Positions 36,047 to 45,248 of a DNA stretch of 64,000 nucleotides are shown here, one piece after another. The notes under the pieces are model-generated. The model made no database searches, was not told the DNA's origin, and saw nothing but the letters and a program-made list of their open reading frames with translations. The stretch is from Flavobacterium aerium (GTDB lineage Bacteria; Bacteroidota; Bacteroidia; Flavobacteriales; Flavobacteriaceae): assembly GCF_030766725.1 (NCBI RefSeq), contig NZ_JARQWR010000002.1, positions 248,001 to 312,000 of the forward strand, in the 5' to 3' direction. Position numbers and translations under genes: made by a program. Position 1 is the first letter of the stretch. The number at the start of each line of letters is the position of its first letter.

Positions 36047-39000
36047 ATGCAAAAATTTGTTCAAAATATAGTTGCGTTTTCGCTTAAAAACTCGTTGATC
36101 GTGTTTTTTGCAACCGCTTTATTACTTGCAGGAGGAATTATTAGTTATATCCACACGCCTATTGAGGCATTTCCAGATGTAACGAATACTCGTGCTCGAA
36201 TTATTACCCAATGGCCTGGGCGAAGTGCTGAGGAAGTAGAGAAATTCATTACACTTCCTATTTCAAAACAAATGAATACGATTCCAAAAAAATCAGAAGT
36301 ACGTTCGATTTCGCTTTTTGGATTATCGGTAGTTACTGTTTTATTTGATGAAGATGTAGAAGATTTTTACGCACAACAGTATGCTTCAAACCGTTTGAGT
36401 GGTATAGAATTACCAGCGGGAAGTGAAGTAGCGATAGATCCACCGTATGGAGCAACAGGAGAGATTTTTCGTTATGTTGTAAAAGGAGATTTACCAATTA
36501 AAGAATTAACCGCAATTCAGGATTGGGTAATTGAACGTGAATTAGTTTCTGTTCCTGGTGTAGCGAATGTTGTGAGTTTTGGTGGAGAAGAAAAAACGTA
36601 TGAGATTAAAATTAACCCAACAGAATTGGTTAATTATGGTTTATCCCCTTTGGATGTATATGAAGCCGTATCGAAGAGTAATATTAACGTAGGTGGTGAT
36701 GTAATTCAAAAAGGAGATCAAGCCTATGTAGTACGTGGGGTTGGATTAATTGAAAATGTAGATGATATTGGGAATATCTTAATTAAAGCAAAAGGATCTA
36801 CTCCTATTTTGGTCAAGCACGTTGCCGAAGTGAAAATTGGAGCAAAACCTCGATTAGGACAAGTAGGATTAGATAATGATAAAGATTTAGTTGAAGGAAT
36901 TGTGGTTATGCTTCGTGGAGAGAACCCTAGCGAAGTAATTGATAAGTTAAAAACAAGAATTGAAGACCTTAACGAGCGTGTTTTACCAAAAGGTGTAAAA
37001 ATTGTACCGTTTATTGACCGTACAGAATTAGTAAACACGACCGTTCATACCGTTACAAAAAACTTAATTGAAGGCGTATTATTAGTATCGTTGATTGTAT
37101 TCATTTTCATGTATAACTGGAGAACAACAGTAATTGTTGCCTCAGTAATACCGCTGTCGTTTCTGTTTGCGATTGTAATGTTGAAGATACAAGGTCTGCC
37201 GGCCAACTTAATTTCGATGGGAGCATTAGATTTTGGTCTCCTCCTCGAAGGTACGCTCGTCATAGTCGAGCAGGTCTTCGTCTCACTCGAGAAGAAGGCC
37301 CACCAAGTCGGAATGAAGCGTTTCAATTCTATGTCAAAAATGGGATTAATTAAGAAAAGTGTTGGAAGTGTTGCAACCTATATATTCTTTGCCCTAATCA
37401 TTTTAATTGTAGCCTTACTCCCTATTTTCTCTTTCCAAAAAGTAGAAGGTAAAATGTTCTCACCGTTGGCATTTACGTTAGGATATGCTTTAGTAGGATC
37501 ATTAATATTGAGTTTGACATATGTTCCGGCAATGTGTAAAGTCTTATTGACGAAGAACATTGTAGAAAAAGAAAACATGATTTCTCGTTTTTTCAGAGAA
37601 AACCTATTCCGTCTTTTCAAATGGAGTGAATACCATAGAAAAGCCACTATTTATGGATTTATCGTTTTATTATTGGTTTGTTTTGGACGATTCATGTTCT
37701 ACGGATCAGAGTTTATTCCGAAATTAAATGAAGGAGCCGTTTATATTAGAGCAACACTTCCTAATAGTATCAACTTGGATGAATCAGTACGATTAACCAA
37801 TGAAATGAAGGCGAAGCTTCAAAAATTTGACGAAGTGAAATTCATTCTAACGCAAACAGGAAGACCAAATGATGGTACGGATCCAACAGGTTTCTTTAAT
37901 ATTGAGTTCCACATGGAGCTGAAACCAGAGAAAGAATGGAAGCGTAAAATGAAGAAGGAAGAACTCGTCGCCCAGATTAAAAAAGTATTGGAGGAATATC
38001 CCGGGATAAACTTTGGATTTAGCCAACCAATTCAGGATAATGTTGAAGAATATGTTGCCGGTGTAAAGAGTCCATTAGTAATTAAAATCTTTGGAGATGA
38101 TCTCTTTGAGCTAGAGCGCTATGCAAAGCAAGTAGCCAAATCGATTAAAGATGTAAAAGGAATTGAAGACATCAATGTGTATAAGAATATTGGACTACCA
38201 GAATTACGCATTCAGTTGCACGATTCAAAAATGGCTCGATATGCTGTAACAACGGCCGATGCACAAGCGGTAATCTCAATGGCTATCGGTGGACAAGCAG
38301 CTTCTACTTTCTATGACAATGAGAAGATGTTTGATATCCGTTTGCGTTTCCAAAAAGAGTACAGAGATTCCAAAGAGAAAATTGAGAATATATTAATCCC
38401 TACAATGGACGGTAAACAGGTACCATTGAAAGAGATTGCAACCGTAAGTTATAAAACGGGGCCAACTTTTATCTATAGAGAAGGAAACAGTCGATACATT
38501 GCAATTGGATTCAGTATTGAAGGAAGAGATTTAGGAAGTACGATTGCTGAAGCACAGAAAAAAGTAGCAAAAGAGGTTAAATTACCGAAGCAAAATACGA
38601 TGAAATGGGCTGGAGAATTTGAAAGTAAAGAACGTGCTTCAAAACAATTAGCGATGATTGTTCCGGTAGTATTATTGTTCATCCTATTCTTATTGTATTT
38701 CAACTTTGGAAACATGAAAGATACCTTGATTGCTACGAGTACAATACCTTATGCGTTTATTGGGGGATTCCTATCGCTGTGGCTCACGGGAACAGTATTT
38801 GGAATATCGGCTGGAATTGGATTTATTATCCTCTTTGGGGTCAATACCATAAATGGTATAATTCTGATTGCCGTCATGAAAGAAAATATGCGGAATAGGA
38901 TGCCGATAGAAAAGGCAATTTCCGATGGTGTATATAGTAGAATTAGACCTATTGTTATGATTGCTTTAATGGGATCATTAGGATTGTTACCCGCTGCTTT

Positions 39001-39154
39001 GTCAACCGGTATGGGATCTGAAATTCAAAAACCATTAGCAATTATGATTGTTGGAGGATTAGTATTCTGTATGATTCTATCCCTTGTGGTTCTACCACAC
39101 GTATTTTACTATGCCTATAGAAAACATGATAAACATCGTCCACTAGAAGAGTAA
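36047..39154 (+). CDS. Heavy-metal-type RND efflux pump (CzcA/CusA family)
   Basis: A 1035-residue inner-membrane proton-driven pump with the 1+5+1+5 helix layout of RND proteins. Family elements include EAFPDVTNTRARIITQWPGR near the N terminus, periplasmic porter domains, and the membrane helix 4 segment with DFG, LLLEG and VIVEQ. Compared with CzcA, whose helix 4 carries two aspartates and a glutamate needed for transport, the first aspartate and the last glutamate are kept while the middle aspartate is replaced by glutamate. Codons 37235-37312 in exactly this segment use GC-rich synonyms unlike the rest of the gene. Substrate metal cannot be read from sequence; monovalent or divalent metals are both possible. 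Confidence 0.92.
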   Translation: MQKFVQNIVAFSLKNSLIVFFATALLLAGGIISYIHTPIEAFPDVTNTRARIITQWPGRSAEEVEKFITLPISKQMNTIPKKSEVRSISLFGLSVVTVLFDEDVEDFYAQQYASNRLSGIELPAGSEVAIDPPYGATGEIFRYVVKGDLPIKELTAIQDWVIERELVSVPGVANVVSFGGEEKTYEIKINPTELVNYGLSPLDVYEAVSKSNINVGGDVIQKGDQAYVVRGVGLIENVDDIGNILIKAKGSTPILVKHVAEVKIGAKPRLGQVGLDNDKDLVEGIVVMLRGENPSEVIDKLKTRIEDLNERVLPKGVKIVPFIDRTELVNTTVHTVTKNLIEGVLLVSLIVFIFMYNWRTTVIVASVIPLSFLFAIVMLKIQGLPANLISMGALDFGLLLEGTLVIVEQVFVSLEKKAHQVGMKRFNSMSKMGLIKKSVGSVATYIFFALIILIVALLPIFSFQKVEGKMFSPLAFTLGYALVGSLILSLTYVPAMCKVLLTKNIVEKENMISRFFRENLFRLFKWSEYHRKATIYGFIVLLLVCFGRFMFYGSEFIPKLNEGAVYIRATLPNSINLDESVRLTNEMKAKLQKFDEVKFILTQTGRPNDGTDPTGFFNIEFHMELKPEKEWKRKMKKEELVAQIKKVLEEYPGINFGFSQPIQDNVEEYVAGVKSPLVIKIFGDDLFELERYAKQVAKSIKDVKGIEDINVYKNIGLPELRIQLHDSKMARYAVTTADAQAVISMAIGGQAASTFYDNEKMFDIRLRFQKEYRDSKEKIENILIPTMDGKQVPLKEIATVSYKTGPTFIYREGNSRYIAIGFSIEGRDLGSTIAEAQKKVAKEVKLPKQNTMKWAGEFESKERASKQLAMIVPVVLLFILFLLYFNFGNMKDTLIATSTIPYAFIGGFLSLWLTGTVFGISAGIGFIILFGVNTINGIILIAVMKENMRNRMPIEKAISDGVYSRIRPIVMIALMGSLGLLPAALSTGMGSEIQKPLAIMIVGGLVFCMILSLVVLPHVFYYAYRKHDKHRPLEE

Positions 39155-39160
39155 AAATTG

Positions 39161-39200
39161 AGAATCAGAGTAAGTTCATTGGGGCTTACTCTGATTTCTT
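39161..39200 (+). terminator. Hairpin after the RND operon
   Basis: AATCAGAGTAAG pairs perfectly with CTTACTCTGATT (39163-39174, 39185-39196) around a 10-base loop. The T-tract after it is weak (TTCTTAT), so it may attenuate rather than fully terminate; a second hairpin follows at 39268. Confidence 0.65.
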
Positions 39201-39267
39201 ATGACTAACTTTTAGGACATAACTGATATAAAAGTCTGTTCGTAGTTAATATTAATTCACTGTTACT

Positions 39268-39300
39268 AAAAGCTTCCTAATTTTTAAGGAAGCTTTTGTT
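39268..39300 (+). terminator. Second hairpin terminator after the RND operon
   Basis: AAAAGCTTCCT pairs with AGGAAGCTTTT around an 8-base loop, followed by TTTT-G-TTT. It ends just before the ankyrin protein gene. Confidence 0.8.
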
Positions 39301-39345
39301 TGTAATACACTTTTGAAAAATAAACCGATTGTAAATAAGACGAAC

Positions 39346-39609
39346 ATGAATGAAAAAAGCCATATAAATCAAGAGGTTATCCCTAAAATACCCACTACGA
39401 TAACCATAAAAGAATTGGGCAATACAGCCAATACCCTACTTCATTTAGCCTGCGAATGGCAATTAGAAGAAGTAGTTCGACATTTATTATCCAAGAAAAT
39501 AGGAATTAATACATTGAATGATAAAGGAGAAAGCCCATTACAAATTGCTTCTCGCAATGGTAATTATGTGATTGTGAAAATGCTAAATGATGTAGCGTGT
39601 ACTTTATAA
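39346..39609 (+). CDS. Short ankyrin-repeat protein
   Basis: An 87-residue soluble protein with about two ankyrin repeats: NTLLHLACEWQLEEVVRHLL and GESPLQIASRNGNYVIVKML, each showing the helix-turn-helix consensus (TxLHxA, VVxxLL). The N-terminal 30 residues are unstructured. Two repeats alone are fewer than usual for a stable ankyrin fold. ATG 39346 is chosen over a TTG at 39313. Role unknown; ankyrin proteins usually bind other proteins. It is separated from the RND operon by two hairpins and does not seem part of it. Confidence 0.75.
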   Translation: MNEKSHINQEVIPKIPTTITIKELGNTANTLLHLACEWQLEEVVRHLLSKKIGINTLNDKGESPLQIASRNGNYVIVKMLNDVACTL

Positions 39610-39725
39610 AAAAGGATATTAAATTGAATGATTTAAAGTTAAATTAAAGGTGATTTTTGGATGTGATATACAGTAGAGAACTTAAGGCTTATGGTCAATT
39701 AATATAATATATCAGATTTTAGAAC

Positions 39726-39733
39726 TACCTTTG
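39726..39733 (+). promoter_or_regulatory. Candidate -7 element of the DEAD-box helicase gene
   Basis: TACCTTTG fits TAnnTTTG. It overlaps a TTG at 39731 that could be read as a start, so the ATG at 39782 is the better start and the leader is about 45 bases. Confidence 0.5.
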
Positions 39734-39781
39734 TCGAAATTAATTTTAAAGAGTTGTTATATAACGACCTACCCTATTTTT

Positions 39782-41035
39782 ATGTTATTTGAGAATTTAT
39801 CACTTTCTAAAAGTATACAAAGAGCTTTAATCGATCAAGGTTATACAGCTGCTACTCCTATTCAAGAACAAGCCATTCCTACTATTTTAAAAGGGAATGA
39901 TTTAATTGGATGTGCGCAAACTGGTACAGGTAAAACTGCTGCTTTTGCTATTCCGATTATTAATATATTACACCATAAAATTGGCTCTTCAAAAAAAGCA
40001 AAACAAATCCGTGCTTTAATTGTAACCCCTACGCGTGAATTAGCAATCCAAATTGGAGAAAGCTTTGATGCATACGGTAAATATACCAACTTGCAACAAC
40101 TTACCATTTTTGGTGGAGTTTCGCAAGTACCACAGGTGGATGCTATTAAAAAAGGAATTGATATTCTAATTGCTACACCAGGAAGATTATTGGATTTACA
40201 CAAACAAGGTTTTATCGATTTAGACCATCTACATACTTTAGTATTGGATGAAGCTGATCAAATGTTGGATATGGGATTCATTAACGATGTCAAAAAGATT
40301 GTGAAATTAACACCTCCAAATCGACAAACGTTATTGTTCTCTGCAACAATGCCTATGGCTATTAGAGAATTAGCAGATGCTTTTCTAACGAAGCCAGAAT
40401 ATGTAACAGTTTCTCCAGTATCTTCTACTGCTGAAACGGTAGAACAAAGAGTCTATTTTGTAGAAAAAGAAAACAAAAGACAATTATTATTTCATTTAAT
40501 TAAAAATGAAGATTTAAGCAATGTATTGGTTTTTTCAAGAACTAAACACGGAGCAGATAATGTTGCCAAAGCCTTAAAAAAACAAGGGATTAATGCTGAA
40601 GCGATTCACGGAGATAAATCTCAGAATGCAAGACAAAGAGCTTTAGAGAATTTTAAAACAAAAGAAGTAAGTGTATTGGTTGCTACGGATATTGCAGCTC
40701 GTGGTATTGATATAGACCAATTACCTTATGTTATCAATTTTGATTTACCGAATATTCCTGAAACCTATGTACACCGTATTGGTAGAACAGGACGTGCAGG
40801 TAATGGAGGTATATCAATCTCTTTTTGTGGAAAAGACGAAAAGAACTATTGGAAAGATATTGAGAAACTTATCAAAGTAAAAGTGACAACAGTTGAAGAT
40901 CATCCTTTCCCTTGGACAGGTGGAGAATCTAGTCCAGCTGCTGCAACTGCACCTAAAAATTCTAATCGAAGTAAAGGAGCGCATAAATCCAGAAAATCGG
41001 ATAATGCTAAGAAAAATAAAAAACGCTGGTACTAA
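39782..41035 (+). CDS. DEAD-box RNA helicase, RhlE type
   Basis: A 417-residue ATP-dependent RNA helicase. The motifs run in order: Q motif (MLFENLSLSKSIQ ... TPIQEQAIP), Walker A AQTGTGKTAA, PTRELA, TPGRLLDL, DEAD in LVLDEADQMLDMGF, SAT, and in the second RecA domain VFSRTKHGADNVAK, ATDIAARGIDID and HRIGRTGRAG. The C terminus is a basic, low-complexity RNA-binding tail (NSNRSKGAHKSRKSDNAKKN). Such helicases remodel RNA during ribosome assembly, decay or cold adaptation. The stop codon overlaps the stop of the convergent hybrid kinase inside a terminator loop. Confidence 0.94.
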   Translation: MLFENLSLSKSIQRALIDQGYTAATPIQEQAIPTILKGNDLIGCAQTGTGKTAAFAIPIINILHHKIGSSKKAKQIRALIVTPTRELAIQIGESFDAYGKYTNLQQLTIFGGVSQVPQVDAIKKGIDILIATPGRLLDLHKQGFIDLDHLHTLVLDEADQMLDMGFINDVKKIVKLTPPNRQTLLFSATMPMAIRELADAFLTKPEYVTVSPVSSTAETVEQRVYFVEKENKRQLLFHLIKNEDLSNVLVFSRTKHGADNVAKALKKQGINAEAIHGDKSQNARQRALENFKTKEVSVLVATDIAARGIDIDQLPYVINFDLPNIPETYVHRIGRTGRAGNGGISISFCGKDEKNYWKDIEKLIKVKVTTVEDHPFPWTGGESSPAAATAPKNSNRSKGAHKSRKSDNAKKNKKRWY

Positions 41036-41048
41036 CCAGCGTTTCTTT
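41021..41048. terminator. Bidirectional terminator with two overlapping stop codons in its loop
   Basis: AAACGCTGGT (41021-41030) and ACCAGCGTTT (41035-41044) form a perfect 10-bp stem with the loop ACTA. The helicase stop TAA is 41033-41035 and the kinase stop TAG occupies 41032-41034 on the other strand. A-rich bases precede and T-rich bases follow the stem, so it can end both transcripts. Confidence 0.88.
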
Positions 41049-43236
41049 TTATATAAATTTGTTTGGTGATAATCTCGAATAATTTGGCAGAGATAAAAGG
41101 TTTAATGATAATATCATCAATCCCAGAATCGACAGCTTCTTTCTGAATTTCATCCTTATCAAAAGCTGTTAATGCAATAACAGGCAGCATCATTCCTTTC
41201 TGGCGGATTAGCTTTGTGGTTTCAAATCCATTAATCAAAGGCATGTTGATATCCATTAATACAACGTCAAAATCTTCTTTTTCTAATAATTCTAAGGCAA
41301 GATAGCCATCATCTACAATCAGGCAGGTATAATTATTCTTTTCAAGGATTTTACGCGTCACCATTTGATTGATTTTGTTGTCTTCTACAACCAATACCTT
41401 AAAGGAAGGATTATTGGCTTCAGTAAGCTTAGAATGAACCGCAGTCTCTTTTTCTTCCACTGTATCCAGGTCAAAACCAATAGTGAATGAAAAGGTAGTA
41501 CCTATATTTTTTTCACTATTTACAATGATTTCACTATCAAAAAAGGTAATCAATCCTTTTACAATCGAAAGGCCTAATCCTGTTCCCTGATAATCATCAT
41601 TTTTGCGGTCAATCTGAACAAATTTTTCAAAAATCATAGATTGATTTTCTGAAGCAATTCCACAGCCATTATCAATGACTTGGAATTTGATAAAACAGGT
41701 ATTTTCTTTTTGATTTAAAAATTCAGCTTTTAAAATGATCTGGCCATTATTCGTGAATTTTAAAGCATTATTTGTTAAGTTTAATAGTATTTGTGAAAGT
41801 CTTATTTTGTCTCCTTTTAAATGCTTGGGTATATTTGGGTCAATTTCTAGTACTAGATTATTATTATTTTTCATGGCAATAAAATGTAATCCTTCTTTAA
41901 TTTTATTAAATTCTTCAGCAATAATGAAAGGGAGTATTTCTAATACTACATTTTTATCTTCGATTTTATTAATCTGAAGGATATCGTTAACCAAAGTTAA
42001 CAAATATTGAGCCGAAAATTTTAATGACTTCATATCCTCACTGTTATCTAGCTCTTTATGTTTATCTATCAACATATCGGTAATTCCTACTACCCCGTAT
42101 AAAGGCGTTCTTAATTCGTGACTAATGGTTGAAATAAATTGACTTTTTAATTTTGAAGATTCTTCTGCATGTTCTTTGGAACGTATGAGCTCTTCATTTT
42201 TGGCGAGGAGAAATTCATTGAGTTTTCTTTTCAAGTTATTATTTCGATAAAGCGTTAGTAAAAAGAGCAGCAGGATTATAAAAACAACTAGAAAAAGAAT
42301 CACAATAAGTTTGGACATTTTCAAGTTTTGTAGCTGTGCTTCCTTTTCCACCTCTACCTTTTCCACCTCTCTTTTAAATTCATCAACTTCAATTTTTACT
42401 CCAGCAATTTGACCACTTTTAATTTGTTCCTTATTATTGATTTCTTGCTTTATCTTCTGAAATAATTCGAGATTCTGAAAGGCTTCTTTGAAATTCCCAA
42501 TCGAAGCGAGATATTGATAATAACTTTGATAAGAACCCGCTAATTCTGTTTTGTTATTCGTTGATATAGCGGTATTTATAGATTTTAAAAACCGCTCTTT
42601 GGCTTGAGCATACAGTTTTTTATTAGCATAGTATAAACCATAGAGTTTATTTATAATAATTTTAGATTCTACATCACCATAACGTTTTATATAAAGATCA
42701 GAATCCAAGAGAAAAGGGAGACCACTTTCGAAGTCTTTTTTATTAAAATACGCTTCCGTTAAATTTAATTTTGTAAACAGAATTTGAGTAGTATCGGCAA
42801 TCTTTTCAGCGAAGGTTAATGATTTTTTAAAGTACTTAATACCGTTCAAATAATCTTTTTTACCAAAAGAATATGCGTGACCAATGTTATTATAAAGGAT
42901 GTCTTTTATAGTATCATTATTTGTTTTGTTCGCATAATGTAATGCCTTGTTATAATAATTTATAGATTGGTTAACGTCCGATAGTTCACCATGCGAACTG
43001 GCGATATTGTTGTACGCGAGTGCAATCAGGTCATTATCCTTAAGTTTAATGGCGTTTTTTAGAGCTACGTTAGAGAGCTCCAGAGATTCTTTAAAATTTA
43101 GATTAATTAGTAGGCTATCAGAATGTAATATCAATTTATAAACATCATTTCTATTAGGAGATTTGGATTGTCCGAATGAAAAAAACGTCAAAAAAAAGGT
43201 TGTAATTAATACTAAAATTATTCTAGTAAGGGGCAT
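41032..43236 (-). CDS. TPR-containing hybrid sensor histidine kinase/response regulator
   Basis: A 734-residue signalling protein. After a signal peptide (ending FFSFGQ) come TPR-like helical pairs (about 25-280, for example YNNIASSHGELSDVNQSINYY), a coiled stretch, one membrane helix (about 305-325), then the kinase: H373 in ISTISHELRTPLYGVVG, the N box LLNLTNNALKFTNNG, DNGCGI and GTGLGLSIVKG. A C-terminal receiver domain has D662 in DVVLMDINMPL. This layout (periplasmic TPR, kinase core, attached receiver) is common in flavobacteria; ligand and output partner are unknown. ATG 43236 is preferred to a TTG at 43257, which lies in the -7 element. Confidence 0.92.
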   Translation of the reverse strand: MPLTRIILVLITTFFLTFFSFGQSKSPNRNDVYKLILHSDSLLINLNFKESLELSNVALKNAIKLKDNDLIALAYNNIASSHGELSDVNQSINYYNKALHYANKTNNDTIKDILYNNIGHAYSFGKKDYLNGIKYFKKSLTFAEKIADTTQILFTKLNLTEAYFNKKDFESGLPFLLDSDLYIKRYGDVESKIIINKLYGLYYANKKLYAQAKERFLKSINTAISTNNKTELAGSYQSYYQYLASIGNFKEAFQNLELFQKIKQEINNKEQIKSGQIAGVKIEVDEFKREVEKVEVEKEAQLQNLKMSKLIVILFLVVFIILLLFLLTLYRNNNLKRKLNEFLLAKNEELIRSKEHAEESSKLKSQFISTISHELRTPLYGVVGITDMLIDKHKELDNSEDMKSLKFSAQYLLTLVNDILQINKIEDKNVVLEILPFIIAEEFNKIKEGLHFIAMKNNNNLVLEIDPNIPKHLKGDKIRLSQILLNLTNNALKFTNNGQIILKAEFLNQKENTCFIKFQVIDNGCGIASENQSMIFEKFVQIDRKNDDYQGTGLGLSIVKGLITFFDSEIIVNSEKNIGTTFSFTIGFDLDTVEEKETAVHSKLTEANNPSFKVLVVEDNKINQMVTRKILEKNNYTCLIVDDGYLALELLEKEDFDVVLMDINMPLINGFETTKLIRQKGMMLPVIALTAFDKDEIQKEAVDSGIDDIIIKPFISAKLFEIITKQIYIKRNAG

Positions 43237-43254
43237 AAAAGAATTATTTTCGAC

Positions 43255-43262
43255 CAAATATA
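43255..43262 (-). promoter_or_regulatory. Candidate -7 element of the hybrid kinase gene
   Basis: TATATTTG on the minus strand fits TAnnTTTG, with a short leader to ATG 43236. No -33 TTG is visible in the A/T-run upstream. Confidence 0.5.
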
Positions 43263-43280
43263 CATTTAAAAAATCGATAA

Positions 43281-43310
43281 AAAAAAATCCCGATTAATTC
43301 GGGATTTCTT
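43281..43310 (-). terminator. Intrinsic terminator after ettA
   Basis: On the minus strand AATCCCG pairs with CGGGATT around a 7-base loop and is followed by eight T. It separates ettA from the hybrid kinase gene. Confidence 0.85.
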
Positions 43311-43338
43311 AATTATTACTGAAAATTAAATAGATGTA

Positions 43339-45033
43339 TTAGTTTCTAATTAATTTCTTGTATTTAAGTCTTTTTGGAGTAAGATCACCACCCATTCTTT
43401 TCTTTCTGTTTTCTTCGTATTCTGAGAATCCTCCTTCGAAATAATAAACTTCAGAATCTCCTTCAAAAGCTAGAATGTGTGTGCAAATTCTATCCAAGAA
43501 CCATCTATCGTGAGAAATAACTACAGCACAACCAGCGAAGTTTTCAAGACCTTCTTCTAGCGCACGAAGTGTATTTACATCCAAGTCATTCGTAGGCTCA
43601 TCCAGTAAAAGTACGTTTCCTTCTTCTTTAAGCGTCATGGCTAAGTGTAAACGGTTGCGTTCCCCACCAGAAAGTGTAGAAACTTTTTTGTTTTGATCAC
43701 TTCCACCAAAGTTAAAACGACTTAAGTAAGCTCTTGAATTTACTTGACGACCACCCATCATAATTAATTCTTGACCATCACAGAAATTCTCCCAGATTGA
43801 TTTGTTAGGATCAATATTAGAGTGTGCTTGATCTACATAAGCAATTTTTACCGTTTCGCCGATTGCGAACTCACCACTATCTGGTTGTTGCTCTCCCATG
43901 ATCATTCTAAAAATAGTTGACTTACCAGCACCATTCGGTCCGATAACTCCAACAATTCCTGCTTGTGGTAAGGTGAAATTTAAATTATCATACAACAATT
44001 TATCACCAAAAGCTTTGGCTACATTTTTAGCCTCAATAACATTTGTTCCTAAACGTGGTCCGTTCGGGATATAGATTTCTAGATTCTCATCCAGTTGTTT
44101 TTGATCTTCATTCAATAATTTGTCGTAATTCTGTAAACGCGCTTTTTGTTTCGTTTGACGACCTTTTGCACCTTGACGTACCCAGTCTAACTCACGCTCT
44201 AAATTTTTACGACGTTTTGAAGCCACTTTTTCTTCAAGTGCCATTCTGCTCGATTTTTGATCCAACCAAGAAGAATAATTCCCTTTCCATGGGATACCTT
44301 CTCCTCTATCCAGTTCAAGAATCCAACCCGCTACATTATCCAAGAAATATCTATCGTGCGTTACAGCGATAACAGTTCCTGCATATTGTGCTAAATGTTG
44401 CTCTAACCAAAGTACACTTTCTGCATCCAAGTGGTTGGTAGGCTCATCCAGTAACAATACATCTGGTTGTTGTAATAACAAACGACATAAAGCAACACGA
44501 CGACGCTCTCCTCCAGAAAGGTTTTTGATTGGTGTATCTCCATCGGGTGTACGCAAAGCATCCATTGCGATTTCTAATTTTGTATCGATTTCCCAAGCTC
44601 CAAGTGCATCAATCTTATCTTGTAAAAGTGCTTGACGCTCCATTAGTTTGTCCATCTTTTCTGCATCTTCATACACTTCTGGCAAACCAAAACTATCATT
44701 GATTTTATTGAATTCGTCAAGAACTGCCATCGTTTCAGCTACACCTTCACGAACGATTTCAATTACTGTTTTATCATCATCTAATTGTGGTTCTTGTTCT
44801 AAATAACCCACAGTATATCCTGGAGCAAAAACTACATCTCCTTGATAATTTTTATCAACTCCGGCAATAATCTTTAAAAGTGAAGATTTTCCAGAACCAT
44901 TTAAACCTAAAATACCAATTTTTGCTCCATAAAAAAAGCTCAAATAGATATTCTTTAATACTTGTTTGTCGCTGCTTGAGTAAGTTTTACTCAATTTAGA
45001 CATCGAAAAAATTACTTTCTTATCGTCAGACAT
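43339..45033 (-). CDS. ettA: Energy-dependent translational throttle protein (ABC-F)
   Basis: A 564-residue soluble ABC-F ATPase with two nucleotide-binding domains and no membrane part. Walker A motifs are LGLNGSGKSSLLK and GPNGAGKSTIFR; signature motifs are NLSGGERRRVALCRLLL and TLSGGERNRLHLAMTL; Walker B motifs end LLLDEPTNHLDAES and LLLDEPTNDLDVNT. Between them is the interdomain linker (about 245-330) rich in Arg/Lys/Gln that enters the ribosome E site. E. coli EttA (555 residues) gates entry into elongation according to ADP/ATP ratio. Length and the order of motifs support EttA rather than other ABC-F members. Confidence 0.94.
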   Translation of the reverse strand: MSDDKKVIFSMSKLSKTYSSSDKQVLKNIYLSFFYGAKIGILGLNGSGKSSLLKIIAGVDKNYQGDVVFAPGYTVGYLEQEPQLDDDKTVIEIVREGVAETMAVLDEFNKINDSFGLPEVYEDAEKMDKLMERQALLQDKIDALGAWEIDTKLEIAMDALRTPDGDTPIKNLSGGERRRVALCRLLLQQPDVLLLDEPTNHLDAESVLWLEQHLAQYAGTVIAVTHDRYFLDNVAGWILELDRGEGIPWKGNYSSWLDQKSSRMALEEKVASKRRKNLERELDWVRQGAKGRQTKQKARLQNYDKLLNEDQKQLDENLEIYIPNGPRLGTNVIEAKNVAKAFGDKLLYDNLNFTLPQAGIVGVIGPNGAGKSTIFRMIMGEQQPDSGEFAIGETVKIAYVDQAHSNIDPNKSIWENFCDGQELIMMGGRQVNSRAYLSRFNFGGSDQNKKVSTLSGGERNRLHLAMTLKEEGNVLLLDEPTNDLDVNTLRALEEGLENFAGCAVVISHDRWFLDRICTHILAFEGDSEVYYFEGGFSEYEENRKKRMGGDLTPKRLKYKKLIRN

Positions 45034-45093
45034 ATTATAACTTGTTAATTTATTGAATTTTAACTACAAAAGGGAGTTCTCCTATCTGTAACG

Positions 45094-45101
45094 CAAATAT
45101 A
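45094..45101 (-). promoter_or_regulatory. Candidate -7 element of ettA
   Basis: TATATTTG on the minus strand fits TAnnTTTG and predicts a leader of about 55 bases before ATG 45033. Confidence 0.5.
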
Positions 45102-45248
45102 GCTTTAAATACAGAATATTAAAATGATTCGGTGTTTTAGATTGCTCTAAGGTGGTATAAAGTTAGCATAACCATATATCGTTCGAGCAAGGACTCTGTT
45201 AGCGTTTAAAAAACGAGGTAAATAATAATCTATATTTAATTAAAATAA

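Noticed and set aside
45070-45085. GGAGTTCTCC in the ettA leader, considered as a hairpin or SD-like site on the minus strand.
   Set aside because: The palindrome leaves only two bases for a loop, and the GGAG is far from the ATG, so neither idea holds.
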